Below, piece by piece: positions 25,192 to 33,862 of a stretch of DNA of 64,000 nt. The number at the start of each line of letters is the position of its first letter. The first letter of the stretch is position 1. The notes beneath the pieces were generated by a model. That model saw only the letters and a program-made list of their open reading frames with translations, made no database searches and was not told where the DNA came from. Made by a program: the position numbers and the translations under genes. This stretch comes from Bacteroidetes bacterium UBA6221 (GTDB lineage: Bacteria; Bacteroidota; Bacteroidia; Chitinophagales; Chitinophagaceae), in contig DISB01000016.1 in assembly GCA_002421685.1 (NCBI GenBank), forward strand, positions 259,773-323,772. Reading direction: 5' to 3'.

Positions 25192-26136
25192 ATGGCTGAA
25201 CAAAAGAGAGTGCTTGTAACCGGGGCCGCCGGTTTCCTGGGTTCGCACTTATGCGACCGCTTTATAAAAGAAGGATTCAGGGTGGTAGGCATGGACAACC
25301 TGCTTACCGGTAATATCCAGAATATAGAACACTTGTTCCCGCTGAAGGAATTTGAATTTTATCATCACGATATAACGAAATACATCCACGTTCCCGGCAG
25401 GATAGACTATATCCTGCATTTTGCATCGCCAGCCAGCCCGATAGACTACCTGAAGATGCCGATACAGACGCTGAAGGTAGGCGCACTGGGAACGCACAAT
25501 GTATTGGGTGTAGCCCTGGCCAAAAAGGCGCGTATACTGGTGGCATCTACATCAGAAGTATATGGCGACCCGCTGGTGCACCCGCAGGTAGAGGAATATT
25601 GGGGGAATGTGAACCCTATAGGCCCCCGTGGCGTGTATGACGAAGCAAAACGCTTCCTGGAAAGCATTACTATGGCTTACCACAACTTCCATGGCGTGGA
25701 AACAAGGATGATACGCATCTTCAACACCTATGGACCGCGTATGAGGCTGGATGATGGCCGTGCGCTGCCAACATTTATGAGCCAGGCGCTGCGCGGCGAA
25801 GATGTAACCGTATTCGGCGATGGTTCTCAAACACGTTCGTTCTGTTATGTTGATGACCTGGTAGAAGGTATTTACCGACTGCTGATGTCTGACTATCACA
25901 TGCCGGTGAACATTGGTAACCCCGCGGAAATAACGCTGAAGGACTTTGCTGAAGAGGTGGTAGAACTGGTAGGCAACAAAAACGTGAAAATTGTTTACGA
26001 ACCGCTGCCGAAAGACGACCCCAAACAACGCCGCCCGGACATAACCAAGGCCAAAGAAATCTTAGGCTGGGAACCCAAAGTGGACCGCAGCGAAGGTTTG
26101 AAACGTACATTGGAGTATTTCAAGCAACATATTTAA
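25192..26136 (+). CDS. uxs: UDP-glucuronate decarboxylase (UDP-xylose synthase)
   Basis: This extended short-chain dehydrogenase converts UDP-glucuronate to UDP-xylose. The NAD motif GAAGFLGSHLCDRF is at residues 11-24. STSEVYGDP carries the catalytic Ser/Thr, and the YDEAK (Tyr149, Lys153) catalytic pair follows. RIFNTYGPRMRLDDGR near 180 is typical of UXS enzymes. The gene follows ugd by 32 bp on the same strand, and a strong hairpin terminator ends the pair. UDP-xylose here would feed glycosylation or exopolysaccharide synthesis, but no glycosyltransferases are in the window. Confidence 0.92.
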   Translation: MAEQKRVLVTGAAGFLGSHLCDRFIKEGFRVVGMDNLLTGNIQNIEHLFPLKEFEFYHHDITKYIHVPGRIDYILHFASPASPIDYLKMPIQTLKVGALGTHNVLGVALAKKARILVASTSEVYGDPLVHPQVEEYWGNVNPIGPRGVYDEAKRFLESITMAYHNFHGVETRMIRIFNTYGPRMRLDDGRALPTFMSQALRGEDVTVFGDGSQTRSFCYVDDLVEGIYRLLMSDYHMPVNIGNPAEITLKDFAEEVVELVGNKNVKIVYEPLPKDDPKQRRPDITKAKEILGWEPKVDRSEGLKRTLEYFKQHI

Positions 26137-26153
26137 GCTGAGTTATTTTTATA

Positions 26154-26187
26154 AAAAGAAGCCGCTTCGATTGAAGCGGCTTCTTTT
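26154..26187. terminator. Bidirectional terminator between uxs and the SBBP protein gene
   Basis: A 15-bp perfect stem AAAAGAAGCCGCTTC/GAAGCGGCTTCTTTT with a GATT loop is flanked by A and T runs and serves both convergent genes. Its right arm overlaps the first bases of the minus-strand stop codon at 26186-26188. Confidence 0.88.
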
Positions 26188-28363
26188 ATTTAGCTATCTT
26201 ATGTTGCTGTTGCGTTCCATCGGGCAATACGAGGTGCAGGATGTATACACCCGGCATGAGGTGAGTTGTATTAATGGTGTATTGTCCACCTTCGGTAGAT
26301 CCTTTAAATACATTACTTCCCTTCACATCAGCCAGGCGCACCTGTGTGCCGGGCTGAGCATGCTCAATTATCAGCCTGTCTTTTACCGGGTTAGGGTACA
26401 CCCTTAAAATGCCGACAGGGGTATTCACTACAGAAACAGGTATAAAATGCTGTGGGTCTGATACCGAAGTGCAACCGGCAACGTTAGTAAGGGATACCGT
26501 ATAATCGCCGGTTGACAGAGGTTGATAAACCTGGGCGGTGGCGCCGGGTACAATGGCTCCATCTTTATACCACTGTAGCGTACCAACAGAGGTTGTAGAC
26601 AACTGCGTTGCAGATGCATTGATAACAGGCTTTGCCGGTAGAGGATCTATAGTGAATCCGGCACCCGCCCATGAATAAAACGCAGGTGCAGTACTTACAA
26701 TGCGTACTTTATAATCATGGCCGGCTACAACCTGCACGGGCAAAACAAACCGGGCACTGTCAATGGGGGCAGCGCCGGTACGCGTTCCCAGCACCACCGG
26801 GTTTTTAAAACTCCCGTATTTATCAGAAATCTCAAACCGGAACACATTACTGCCGCCAAAGGCCGTATCTATATCAGAAAAATAGACAGTGATGCTATCC
26901 CCTTCGCAATAACTTGTTTTATCATTGCCATTCATAGTAATGAGTTCAGGCACTTTGAGTTGGGCGATATAAAAATCGGAATAAAACTTTGGGATAGCAG
27001 CGTACATGCTGTCTCCAATTGTGGCGTACTGGCTGAAATACCCTGCAACATAAACGTTACCTTGCTTGTCACAGGCCACATCTGCAGGGTCGGCTAAAGT
27101 TATATGCCTCGTCCATACAGTGTCGCCGTTCTGGTCGAACTTTAGTACCACCTGACCGTAGTGCAGGGGCGACGATACAATCGTGTCATCGCCGTATGTC
27201 CAGGGATAGCCAATTTCGCCGCTTAGATAGCAATTACCATTTGCATCTGCATCAAGGCCTAACCTGCTTTGCATCCTGGACGGAGTATTGTACCCGCGCA
27301 CCCATTGCGATTGGCCTGTCGAATCGTACTTTGCCAGGTAGTATGCATAAAAATCGTTGCTTCGTAGTGTATCCCCATTATTGAAAATCAGCGAATCGCC
27401 ACGGTAGCGGCCTGTGAGATAGATATGATCGTCATTGTCAATAGCCATGTCCATCACGTCGCTATAACCGGGCCAGGCTGCCTGGCTCCAAACAAAATTT
27501 CCAGAAGGGGAAAACTTCGCAAAATACATATTGCTACCACCCGGTATCTGGTAATTAATGCCGTCGAAACTCACGCTTGCATTTACCCTTCCGCCAACAT
27601 AAATGTTGTTGCTTCTGTCTACAGCCAACCGGGTCCTGTTACGAAAAGAGCTTGGCTGACCCTTCCCTTCCACGCTACCTACCAGGCTGTGTTTCACCCA
27701 GATGTACTGACCCATCGAGTCCAGTTTTGCGAGGATAAAATTGTTATCACGATAGAGTGAGGTTACCGTAAACGGGCCATACGTCCTGGAATAATCATAA
27801 AAGTAACCGCTTACTATAATGTTACCTTGCTTGTCAACCGCAATATCCCCCAGGTAGTCCTCAAGGAATCCTCCCATCTTTCTCAGCCAGATAATATCTC
27901 CATTCCTGTCCAGCTTGGCTATAAAGGATTCCCAATCGTAAACGGAAGAACCTCCTGTCATGTGCAGACCGTCTATGCTCAATGAATCTGTAAAGTCCCC
28001 AACTATATAAACATTCTCATCCGCGTCTATTGCCATGGCATTGACCTTAACGTCGGCGTAAGCTGCATGGCCATATATAGGCTGAGAAAAAACTACTTTG
28101 CCATTTCGGTCGTGCTTCACCAGGATAAAATCCCATCCGTCATAGGATTTGGGCCTGTCGTATTTAACATTCCCTATCCACAGGCTGTCATAAGTCTGGA
28201 AAAAAGTATAAACATTCCCATTCTCGTCTGTTTCAATAAACTCTGCCGTTTCATGGCCGACACCACCATGCTGGCGTACCCAACCCCAACCGGGATTTTG
28301 TTGGGCCAGTACACTTATCTGCAGGAATAAAAGGGCTGCAACACATGTAAACCATCTCTTCAT
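26186..28363 (-). CDS. Secreted SBBP (beta-propeller) repeat protein with T9SS sorting domain
   Basis: A 725-aa exported protein. After a signal peptide (VAALLFLQISVLAQ), roughly eight repeats follow the SBBP pattern: D..GN.YV.G.F, then FIAKLDRNGDIIWLRKMGG or a variant. These are predicted to form beta-propeller blades. Next come an Ig-like or PKD-like segment with MNGNDKTSYCEGDSITV and GTLQWYKDGAIVPGATAQVY, and a C-terminal T9SS type A domain (GILRVYPNPVKDRLIIEHAQ to the end). It is probably a surface or secreted adhesion or binding protein, with no catalytic signature. It has a perfect -7 box upstream and shares the bidirectional terminator with uxs. Confidence 0.9.
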   Translation of the reverse strand: MKRWFTCVAALLFLQISVLAQQNPGWGWVRQHGGVGHETAEFIETDENGNVYTFFQTYDSLWIGNVKYDRPKSYDGWDFILVKHDRNGKVVFSQPIYGHAAYADVKVNAMAIDADENVYIVGDFTDSLSIDGLHMTGGSSVYDWESFIAKLDRNGDIIWLRKMGGFLEDYLGDIAVDKQGNIIVSGYFYDYSRTYGPFTVTSLYRDNNFILAKLDSMGQYIWVKHSLVGSVEGKGQPSSFRNRTRLAVDRSNNIYVGGRVNASVSFDGINYQIPGGSNMYFAKFSPSGNFVWSQAAWPGYSDVMDMAIDNDDHIYLTGRYRGDSLIFNNGDTLRSNDFYAYYLAKYDSTGQSQWVRGYNTPSRMQSRLGLDADANGNCYLSGEIGYPWTYGDDTIVSSPLHYGQVVLKFDQNGDTVWTRHITLADPADVACDKQGNVYVAGYFSQYATIGDSMYAAIPKFYSDFYIAQLKVPELITMNGNDKTSYCEGDSITVYFSDIDTAFGGSNVFRFEISDKYGSFKNPVVLGTRTGAAPIDSARFVLPVQVVAGHDYKVRIVSTAPAFYSWAGAGFTIDPLPAKPVINASATQLSTTSVGTLQWYKDGAIVPGATAQVYQPLSTGDYTVSLTNVAGCTSVSDPQHFIPVSVVNTPVGILRVYPNPVKDRLIIEHAQPGTQVRLADVKGSNVFKGSTEGGQYTINTTHLMPGVYILHLVLPDGTQQQHKIAK

Positions 28364-28385
28364 ATCGTTTTTCGTTTGGACGGCG

Positions 28386-28393
28386 CAAAGTTA
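28386..28393 (-). promoter_or_regulatory. -7 promoter element of the SBBP protein gene
   Basis: TAACTTTG on the minus strand matches TAnnTTTG and lies 22 nt upstream of the start codon. Confidence 0.45.
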
Positions 28394-28456
28394 CTGCATA
28401 TATTAAATCAATCCCGCATTTAACTTAAATTTTGCGTAGTGTAACGCCTCGTGCTG

Positions 28457-28500
28457 GCGCAAGCATGACGTGAAGCAAGGTGCATTGCGTGCATGTGCAA
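28457..28500 (+). repeat. Degenerate direct repeat flanking the HNH gene, left copy
   Basis: Contains AAGCATGACGTGAAGCAAGG and GTGCATTGCGTGC. About 32 of the first 43 aligned bases match the right copy at 29483-29526. Confidence 0.45.
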
Positions 28501-28702
28501 CATTGAATAACATTATTTTAGCCTAAAGTGGGTTGACTATCCTTAATTCCTCAGTCATCGTTATAAATTTCACGATTAGTACGGGGATATGGGGGATGAG
28601 CTTCATATCTTTATTAAACAATGACACAAACGAGTTTGTGCGAGTAAGCCAGCCCTACACACTTGTGCGAGCGAGGAGAAAATTCAATATTTAATAATAA
28701 CC

Positions 28703-29455
28703 ATGAGAAAATGTATTTGGTGTAATAGTAATGAACTAAATGTGTCCTTTAAGAAAAAAGCACATACAGTCCCGCAATCTTTAGGAGGGAAAAATATCTG
28801 CTTAAACGTATGTGATGATTGCAACGCTTATTTTGGAAACAGGTCGAATGGGAAACCAGCAGTTGAAGTAATATTAAAAGAATTTTTGCACCTTTCACAA
28901 TACATACTACTCTCAACAATAAACCAACCAATTAGACATAAATCTGAATATTTCGATATTAACAAGAAAACAAATCAAGTTGGTATAAAGATGAAATACA
29001 GATTAATACAAAATTTTCAAGAAACAATAATACGACAGTTTAAGCGAGGATTATATAAGGTATTTTTAGAAGAAAGAGATAGGCAAAAACAAGATGCATA
29101 TAATGAGAGGTTTAATTTCATACGGGAATTTGCCAGATACGATTTACTCGACTATCCTGTCTTCTATGTGAAACCATTTCAAGGTGCAGTATTTTTTCAG
29201 ACTGACGATGCTAAACATCCGACAATTAGATTTACAGAATATTCTGATGAGATGGACATCGACTTTAGAATGTTTGAGTATACAATATTAGGTCACAGGA
29301 TTGTTATACCAACAAGCCCATTATATTATATAAATTTTAAAAAGTTCGTAACCTACATAAAGAAACAAAATGTCAAACTTATGGGTGAGGACATCGTTGA
29401 GATTAAATCTATAAATGATATTGACTTCCTTTTTGAACATGTAAAGAACAACTAA
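28703..29455 (+). CDS. HNH-type endonuclease-like protein
   Basis: A 250-aa protein with an N-terminal zinc-bound HNH motif: Cys4-x2-Cys7, then AHTVPQSLGG with His21, then Cys37-x2-Cys40-Asn41 (CDDCNAYFG). This arrangement matches HNH_5-type nucleases. The remaining 200 residues are Phe/Tyr/Lys-rich and not recognised. The gene is strikingly AT-rich compared with both neighbours and is flanked by two degenerate direct repeats, which fits acquisition by horizontal transfer. It could be a defence nuclease or a homing-like enzyme; nothing in the sequence decides between them. Confidence 0.8.
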   Translation: MRKCIWCNSNELNVSFKKKAHTVPQSLGGKNICLNVCDDCNAYFGNRSNGKPAVEVILKEFLHLSQYILLSTINQPIRHKSEYFDINKKTNQVGIKMKYRLIQNFQETIIRQFKRGLYKVFLEERDRQKQDAYNERFNFIREFARYDLLDYPVFYVKPFQGAVFFQTDDAKHPTIRFTEYSDEMDIDFRMFEYTILGHRIVIPTSPLYYINFKKFVTYIKKQNVKLMGEDIVEIKSINDIDFLFEHVKNN

Positions 29456-29482
29456 TAAAGAAGGCCCCTTGCAGCCACCATA

Positions 29483-29526
29483 ACACAAGTATGCCGTAAA
29501 CCAGGGTGCGTTGTGTGCTTCTGCAG
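29483..29526 (+). repeat. Degenerate direct repeat flanking the HNH gene, right copy
   Basis: Contains AAGTATGCCGTAAACCAGGG and GTGCGTTGTGTGC, aligned without gaps to 28457-28500. Confidence 0.45.
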
Positions 29527-29583
29527 TTGATTAATGTATTGCACAGTCCGAATAAGCGGTTTATGTTCTTTACAACAACCATG

Positions 29584-29814
29584 TTACTGTAAAACAGCAC
29601 ACCGAAACCCCTTATCGGCTAATAAGGCTATAACCTGCGTGGGCTCTACCAGTTTGTGGTCAATACGCAGAATTTTATCACAATCTTCCAGGTCGAAGTT
29701 GATAGTGCTGCCGGGCAATATATGGTGCAGCAGGCCGATGAGTTCATCAGCCTGCTGCGGATTGGAGACATTAGTTTTAAAAACCTCTATCATATTGCCA
29801 TGTGTTTGAATCAT
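29584..29814 (-). CDS. Small protein with possible ferredoxin-like (HMA-type) fold
   Basis: A 76-aa protein whose pattern (strand MIEVFKTNV, helix NPQQADELIGLLHHIL, strand STINFDLEDC, strand ILRIDHK, helix EPTQVIALLADKG, strand RCAVLQ) fits a beta-alpha-beta-beta-alpha-beta fold like heavy-metal-associated domains, but the CxxC metal motif is absent. Its ATG at 29812-29814 overlaps the TGA of the DoxX gene upstream (ATGA), showing translational coupling and supporting this start. The function is unknown. Confidence 0.7.
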   Translation of the reverse strand: MIQTHGNMIEVFKTNVSNPQQADELIGLLHHILPGSTINFDLEDCDKILRIDHKLVEPTQVIALLADKGFRCAVLQ

Positions 29815-30182
29815 GGTTTTGCCTTCAGAATTTTATGGTGGTAGATGTACGAGCCAAATAAAAAACCTACGGGCAATATCATAAATGACATAGCAGGGTC
29901 TAAACCGTAAGTGCCCGCTGCGGAAACGATCGCTCCCAGCAGGTCGAAAAACAAGCCAGCATATGCCCATTCCTTCAGCCTTGGGAAACCCGGAACTACT
30001 ATTGCAATACATCCCAGCGTTTTAGCAATGCCCAGGAAGCGGGTGACCGTATCGTTATACCCGAGTCCGGTCATAAACTTGTGCGCCTCTTCGGTAACCA
30101 GTATATCCGGAATGGCAGAGAACAGCATGAAAGCGACAAACGGCGCTGTAAAGACCCAATAAATGATTTTCAGCTTTTTCAT
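29811..30182 (-). CDS. DoxX-like membrane protein
   Basis: A 123-aa four-helix membrane protein of the DoxX-like family. KIIYWVFTAPFVAFMLFSAI forms helix 1, the YNDTVTRFLGIAKTLGCIAIV segment is characteristic, and two more helices run to YIYHHKI. Members are often found beside redox or quinone-related enzymes, and the precise activity is unknown. It lies 24 bp after a VOC-family gene and overlaps the next gene by 4 bp, so it is part of the minus-strand cluster from 31614 down to 29584. Confidence 0.88.
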   Translation of the reverse strand: MKKLKIIYWVFTAPFVAFMLFSAIPDILVTEEAHKFMTGLGYNDTVTRFLGIAKTLGCIAIVVPGFPRLKEWAYAGLFFDLLGAIVSAAGTYGLDPAMSFMILPVGFLFGSYIYHHKILKAKP

Positions 30183-30206
30183 ATTTATTGTTTGAAGTGT
30201 TTACGT

Positions 30207-30635
30207 TTATTGTCCGTAGTCGTAGCTAATCATCCACTGCACACCATACTTATCTACCACCATGCCAAAGTATGCCCCCCAGAATGTTTTGTCCAACGGC
30301 ATATTCACCTTGCCCCCTTCCAGCAATCCGTTGTAAAACTTTTCCGTCTGCGCTTCGCTGTCTGTACTGATAGATATATTGAAGCTGTTGCAACGGGTAG
30401 CTTCGCCAAATGCAGCGGGCATGTCGCAGCCCATCAGCATACAATTATCGCCTATGGGCAAAGATATGTGCAGAATTTTGTCTGATTCTGCTTCGCCAGC
30501 CGGCGAGGGTACTTCTGCAGGTATATCCTTATTGCGCATCACCATATTTACCTGGCTGCCAAATACCCTGCTATAAAAATCGAATGCTTCTTCGCAGTTT
30601 CCATTGAATGCAATGTGTGCGTTTAATGTTGCCAT
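30207..30635 (-). CDS. VOC superfamily protein, PhnB-like
   Basis: A 142-aa vicinal-oxygen-chelate protein of the PhnB/3-demethylubiquinone-methyltransferase-like group. ATLNAHIAFNGNCEEAFDFY at the start, KILHISLPIGDNCMLMGCD in the middle and FWGAYFGMVVDKYGVQWMIS at the end are the family's conserved blocks. The metal ligands usual in true glyoxalases are only partly present, so catalysis is uncertain. It is second of two VOC genes in this cluster (53 bp after the first), and DoxX follows. Confidence 0.88.
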   Translation of the reverse strand: MATLNAHIAFNGNCEEAFDFYSRVFGSQVNMVMRNKDIPAEVPSPAGEAESDKILHISLPIGDNCMLMGCDMPAAFGEATRCNSFNISISTDSEAQTEKFYNGLLEGGKVNMPLDKTFWGAYFGMVVDKYGVQWMISYDYGQ

Positions 30636-30688
30636 AGTTTTACTGTTAAAAGTGATTGTTTAATGTTCCTGTTAATTGTCATTATTCA

Positions 30689-31096
30689 TTAAGCTTCGCC
30701 CGGACCGTTGGGGTCCATCCATATGGTTTCCCACATATGCCCGTCAATATCCGTAAAAGCGCGACCGTACATCCAGCCATGGTCTTGTACAGGCATAGGA
30801 CAGGTACCGCCTGCCTTAATGGCTTTGTTAATCAACTCATCCACCTGCTCCCTGCTATCAGATGACAGTGCTATAATAACTTCCGTTCCTTTTTGCGCAT
30901 CCGCAACAGGTTTGTTGGTAAAGGTTTTGAAGAATGGCTCGGTAATCAGCATGGCGAAAATATTTTCATCTATCACCATGCAGGCAGCTTTCTCGTCTGT
31001 AAACTGTTCGTTGAACGTATAACCCAGGCTGGTAAAAAAGTCCATTGTTTTAGCGAGGTTTTTCACCGGCAGGTTTACGAATATTTGCTTTGCCAT
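30689..31096 (-). CDS. VOC superfamily (glyoxalase-like) protein
   Basis: A 135-aa protein of the glyoxalase/bleomycin-resistance fold. IFVNLPVKNLAKTMDFFTSL opens the first beta-alpha-beta-beta-beta unit, and the second ends with GRAFTDIDGHMWETIWMDP, whose DxDGHxWE motif carries a conserved metal-ligand glutamate. The substrate is unknown. It belongs to the minus-strand cluster that faces a DJ-1/AraC-type regulator. Confidence 0.9.
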   Translation of the reverse strand: MAKQIFVNLPVKNLAKTMDFFTSLGYTFNEQFTDEKAACMVIDENIFAMLITEPFFKTFTNKPVADAQKGTEVIIALSSDSREQVDELINKAIKAGGTCPMPVQDHGWMYGRAFTDIDGHMWETIWMDPNGPGEA

Positions 31097-31209
31097 AATT
31101 TTTTAGTTTTATCTGTTATCAAAAATTGTTCAATGCAAACGTACAATGACGGCGGATACTATGTGATGTGTGATTACGGCAAATAAAGGTCTGTTTGCGA
31201 CAAAACATT

Positions 31210-31614
31210 TTAATCGTTCAGTCTTACCATGCATTTCACCTCATCGTCATTAATGTATTCCTCAACACATGCCCCATTCTTGTCTATACGGGCGTCTGCT
31301 AGCAGCAGTTGGAAAGTATCACCTATCTGCCGCACATTTTCTTTCCAGTTTACCACCCGTCCTATGTACCTGCCCTTCCTGATAATAAATTCTTCACACC
31401 CGTACTGGTCGCCATCCTCGCCTTGCAATGCTATTACGCCTGCTTTGTAGATGATGCCATTCGGGCTGCCGTGAGAAATACCATAAGTAGCTCTTGTACC
31501 TGCACCCGGTACAATACTGTGTATCCTGCTAAAGGCAGCTTGTATGCCCGCCGGGAATGATGCAGCCGTTACGCATAACAGTTTAATATCCTTTTCTATT
31601 ACATACTCTCGCAT
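31210..31614 (-). CDS. GyrI-like/effector-binding-domain-like protein
   Basis: A 134-aa protein that resembles the stand-alone GyrI-like (SOUL/AraC effector-binding) fold. MREYVIEKDIKLLCVTAASF is like the usual first strand, followed by GIQAAFSRIHSIVPG and GTRATYGISHGSPNGIIYKA. Such proteins bind small hydrophobic molecules, but the fit is by pattern only. I chose ATG 31614 because the longer frame adds seven hydrophobic residues across the promoter side. It is the first gene of the minus-strand cluster and is divergent from the AraC-type regulator. Confidence 0.75.
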   Translation of the reverse strand: MREYVIEKDIKLLCVTAASFPAGIQAAFSRIHSIVPGAGTRATYGISHGSPNGIIYKAGVIALQGEDGDQYGCEEFIIRKGRYIGRVVNWKENVRQIGDTFQLLLADARIDKNGACVEEYINDDEVKCMVRLND

Positions 31615-31632
31615 ATAGATTATCGTTTTGAA

Positions 31633-31640
31633 CAAAATTA
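31633..31640 (-). promoter_or_regulatory. -7 promoter element of the GyrI-like gene
   Basis: TAATTTTG on the minus strand matches TAnnTTTG, with a TTG about 17 bp upstream, in the divergent region shared with the AraC-type regulator. Confidence 0.45.
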
Positions 31641-31711
31641 TCTACGTATTGCGTAACCAATGAGGTGCAATTACGGCAATGCAAGGGGCTTTTTACGACA
31701 AGGCATTTGCT

Positions 31712-31719
31712 TATATTTG
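31712..31719 (+). promoter_or_regulatory. -7 promoter element of the AraC-type regulator
   Basis: TATATTTG matches TAnnTTTG, 22 nt upstream of ATG 31742. Confidence 0.45.
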
Positions 31720-31741
31720 CTTTACAAACACTAATCGTTAT

Positions 31742-32722
31742 ATGAAACACGTATCCATAATCATCCCGAGAAAAGCTATACTTGCCAGCCTGGAAGGCAC
31801 CCGGATGTTGTTTACCCAGGTGAATAATGTATTGGCCATGCGCGGCGCAGAGCCGGTATTTAACATCCAACTGGTGGGGCTGGAAAAAGAAACTCCGGCC
31901 AGCGGAGGCCGGTTTACCATAAATGCAGATGCTGTCATTAAGGACATAAAATCGACAGACCTGATCATTATCCCTGCTATAGATGGCGACTTCACCGAGG
32001 CCATTGAAATCAACAAAGATTTTATACCCTGGTTAGTGCAGCAATACGGCAAGGGCGCAGAAGTGGCCAGCCTATGCGTAGGTGCGTTCTTACTGGCAAG
32101 CACGGGACTGGTAAATGGACGGAGATGCGCTACACACTGGGCAGCAGAAAACGCCTTCAGCAAGATGTTCCCGGAAGTGAACCTGGTGACGGAGAAAATA
32201 CTAACCGAAGAAAACGGCATTTACTCCAGCGGCGGGGCGTTCTCTTACCTCAACCTGATACTGCACCTGATAGAGAAATACACGGGGCGCGAAATGTCTA
32301 TGCTGATGATGAAGACTTTTGCCATAGAGATAGAGCGCGATAACCAATCAAGGTTTGTGATGTTCAACGGGCAGAAAGACCATGATGACGATGAGGTAAG
32401 AGCTGCGCAGGAATTTATAGAAAAGAACTACACCGAAAAGCTAACCGTTGACCAACTGGCCAGCACTTTTGCACTGGGCCGCCGAAGCCTGGAACGCAGG
32501 TTTAAGAAAGCAACCGCCAATACCGTAATAGAATATATACAACGCGTAAAAATAGAGGCTGCCAAAAAAGACCTGGAAACAAGCCGTAAAACCATTAACG
32601 AAATCATGTACAAGGTAGGGTATAATGATACCAAGGCCTTCCGCACTACGTTTAAAAAAGTTACGGGCCTTTCTCCACTGGAATACAAGAACAGGTATAA
32701 CCGGGTTATGGTAGCTGTGTAG
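31742..32722 (+). CDS. GlxA-type transcriptional regulator (DJ-1/PfpI plus AraC HTH)
   Basis: A 326-aa regulator. The N-terminal DJ-1/PfpI-like domain (residues 1-190) includes SLCVGAFLLASTGLVNGRRC, where the Cys at the nucleophile elbow is kept. The C-terminal AraC/XylS double helix-turn-helix spans about 215-320 (KLTVDQLASTFALGRRSLER and YNDTKAFRTTFKKVTGLSP). I chose ATG 31742 because upstream residues are not family-like. It is divergent from the GyrI-VOC-VOC-DoxX cluster, which it probably controls in response to a small molecule. Its stop is 4 bp from the convergent efflux adaptor gene. Confidence 0.93.
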   Translation: MKHVSIIIPRKAILASLEGTRMLFTQVNNVLAMRGAEPVFNIQLVGLEKETPASGGRFTINADAVIKDIKSTDLIIIPAIDGDFTEAIEINKDFIPWLVQQYGKGAEVASLCVGAFLLASTGLVNGRRCATHWAAENAFSKMFPEVNLVTEKILTEENGIYSSGGAFSYLNLILHLIEKYTGREMSMLMMKTFAIEIERDNQSRFVMFNGQKDHDDDEVRAAQEFIEKNYTEKLTVDQLASTFALGRRSLERRFKKATANTVIEYIQRVKIEAAKKDLETSRKTINEIMYKVGYNDTKAFRTTFKKVTGLSPLEYKNRYNRVMVAV

Positions 32723-32726
32723 GTAA

Positions 32727-33854
32727 CTACTCCGATTTGTTTTTCAGCATCATCAGCAATGTGTATGCATTGACCGTTACCACAGGCTTGCCGGTGTCCA
32801 TTCCTGTTGTTGGCGTTATGGCAATATACCCTTCGCCGGCAACCCCTGTTACCACTTCAGTCATTGTGTACGTATTATTGCTGCCGGCTACGAAAATGTA
32901 CTCTTTGTTTCCATAACGCACCACCGCATCTGCGGGTACGGTCAATGCCTCTGCTTCGTTAAACAATATTTCGGCATTCATATACATGCCAGGTATCAGC
33001 GCCTTGTCATAACTATTAAAGTGGCAATGCACCTGCACGGTCCTGTCGGCGCCGATATCTTGGCCTATCAATACTATTTCAGCAGGGTATTTTTTACCGG
33101 GCTCGTTATTTGTATAGGCCTCCACCTTCTGGCCTATAAACAATTTACTTATATCCTTCTCAAAGACTGTCAACAAGAGGTGTATATCGGTGGGGTTTAC
33201 CAGTTCAAACATCACATCAGAAGGGGCCACATACTTACCTACGTTAATATTAACGGCAGACACAAAACCGCTAACAGGGGCGTAAACATTTACTGTACGT
33301 GAAATATTTGTTTCGTCTAATTGTGCAGGATTTATATTTATCAGCTTCAGTTTTTGCTCCAACGCGCCTATCAATATCCGGTTACTGTTATATTCCGCTT
33401 CCGCCTGCTGATAGACCTTGTCGCTGCTGGCTTTGCTTTTGTTCAATTCCTGCTGGCGCCTGTATTCATTCTCCAGGTAGGTTTGCCTTGATTTAGCCGT
33501 CAGGTAATCCTGCTGCAACTCTATGTATTGCTTGTCTTCCATTACAGCAATCACCTCTCCCTTTGCGACATGCGCCCCCGGCAGCAGTTTCGTCGTTTTC
33601 AGGTATCCCCCTAAAGGAAAACTTACCGACACCATATTTTGCGGAGGCACATCAATTTTGCCGTTTACCCGTAATGTGGCAGCTATATTGCGTTTGGTAA
33701 TATTCCCGGTTTGAAGACCGGCATTTTTATATTGTTCCCCGGTAAGTGTCACCGTATTTTCTGTTCCCTCATTGGCTTCTTTTACCGGCGCTTCTTTTTG
33801 CCCACTACCGCAACCGGCAGCAACCAGCAAAAGCAATATCCATATAAACCTCAT
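32727..33854 (-). CDS. Efflux RND periplasmic adaptor (membrane fusion protein), heavy-metal type
   Basis: A 375-aa lipoprotein adaptor that links an inner-membrane RND pump to an outer-membrane channel. The signal sequence ends in the lipobox LVAAGC. The barrel-sandwich hybrid (lipoyl-like) half at PLGGYLKTTKLLPGAHVAKG near residue 80 pairs with VYAPVSGFVSAVNINVGKYV near 195. A coiled-coil hairpin lies between them (YLTAKSRQTYLENEYRRQQE). It is the last gene of the metal-efflux operon, 8 bp after the pump-TolC fusion. CusB/CzcB relatives carry Cu, Ag, Zn, Co or Cd; the metal cannot be read here. Confidence 0.92.
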   Translation of the reverse strand: MRFIWILLLLVAAGCGSGQKEAPVKEANEGTENTVTLTGEQYKNAGLQTGNITKRNIAATLRVNGKIDVPPQNMVSVSFPLGGYLKTTKLLPGAHVAKGEVIAVMEDKQYIELQQDYLTAKSRQTYLENEYRRQQELNKSKASSDKVYQQAEAEYNSNRILIGALEQKLKLININPAQLDETNISRTVNVYAPVSGFVSAVNINVGKYVAPSDVMFELVNPTDIHLLLTVFEKDISKLFIGQKVEAYTNNEPGKKYPAEIVLIGQDIGADRTVQVHCHFNSYDKALIPGMYMNAEILFNEAEALTVPADAVVRYGNKEYIFVAGSNNTYTMTEVVTGVAGEGYIAITPTTGMDTGKPVVTVNAYTLLMMLKNKSE

Positions 33855-33862
33855 AGTCAGTT

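Larger units (their letters stand above)
28364..28702. other. Intergenic region with degenerate repeat copy A
   Basis: It holds the promoter of the SBBP gene and, at 28457-28500, a 44-bp stretch about 74% identical to 29483-29526 in the same orientation. No gene or RNA is seen. Confidence 0.5.
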
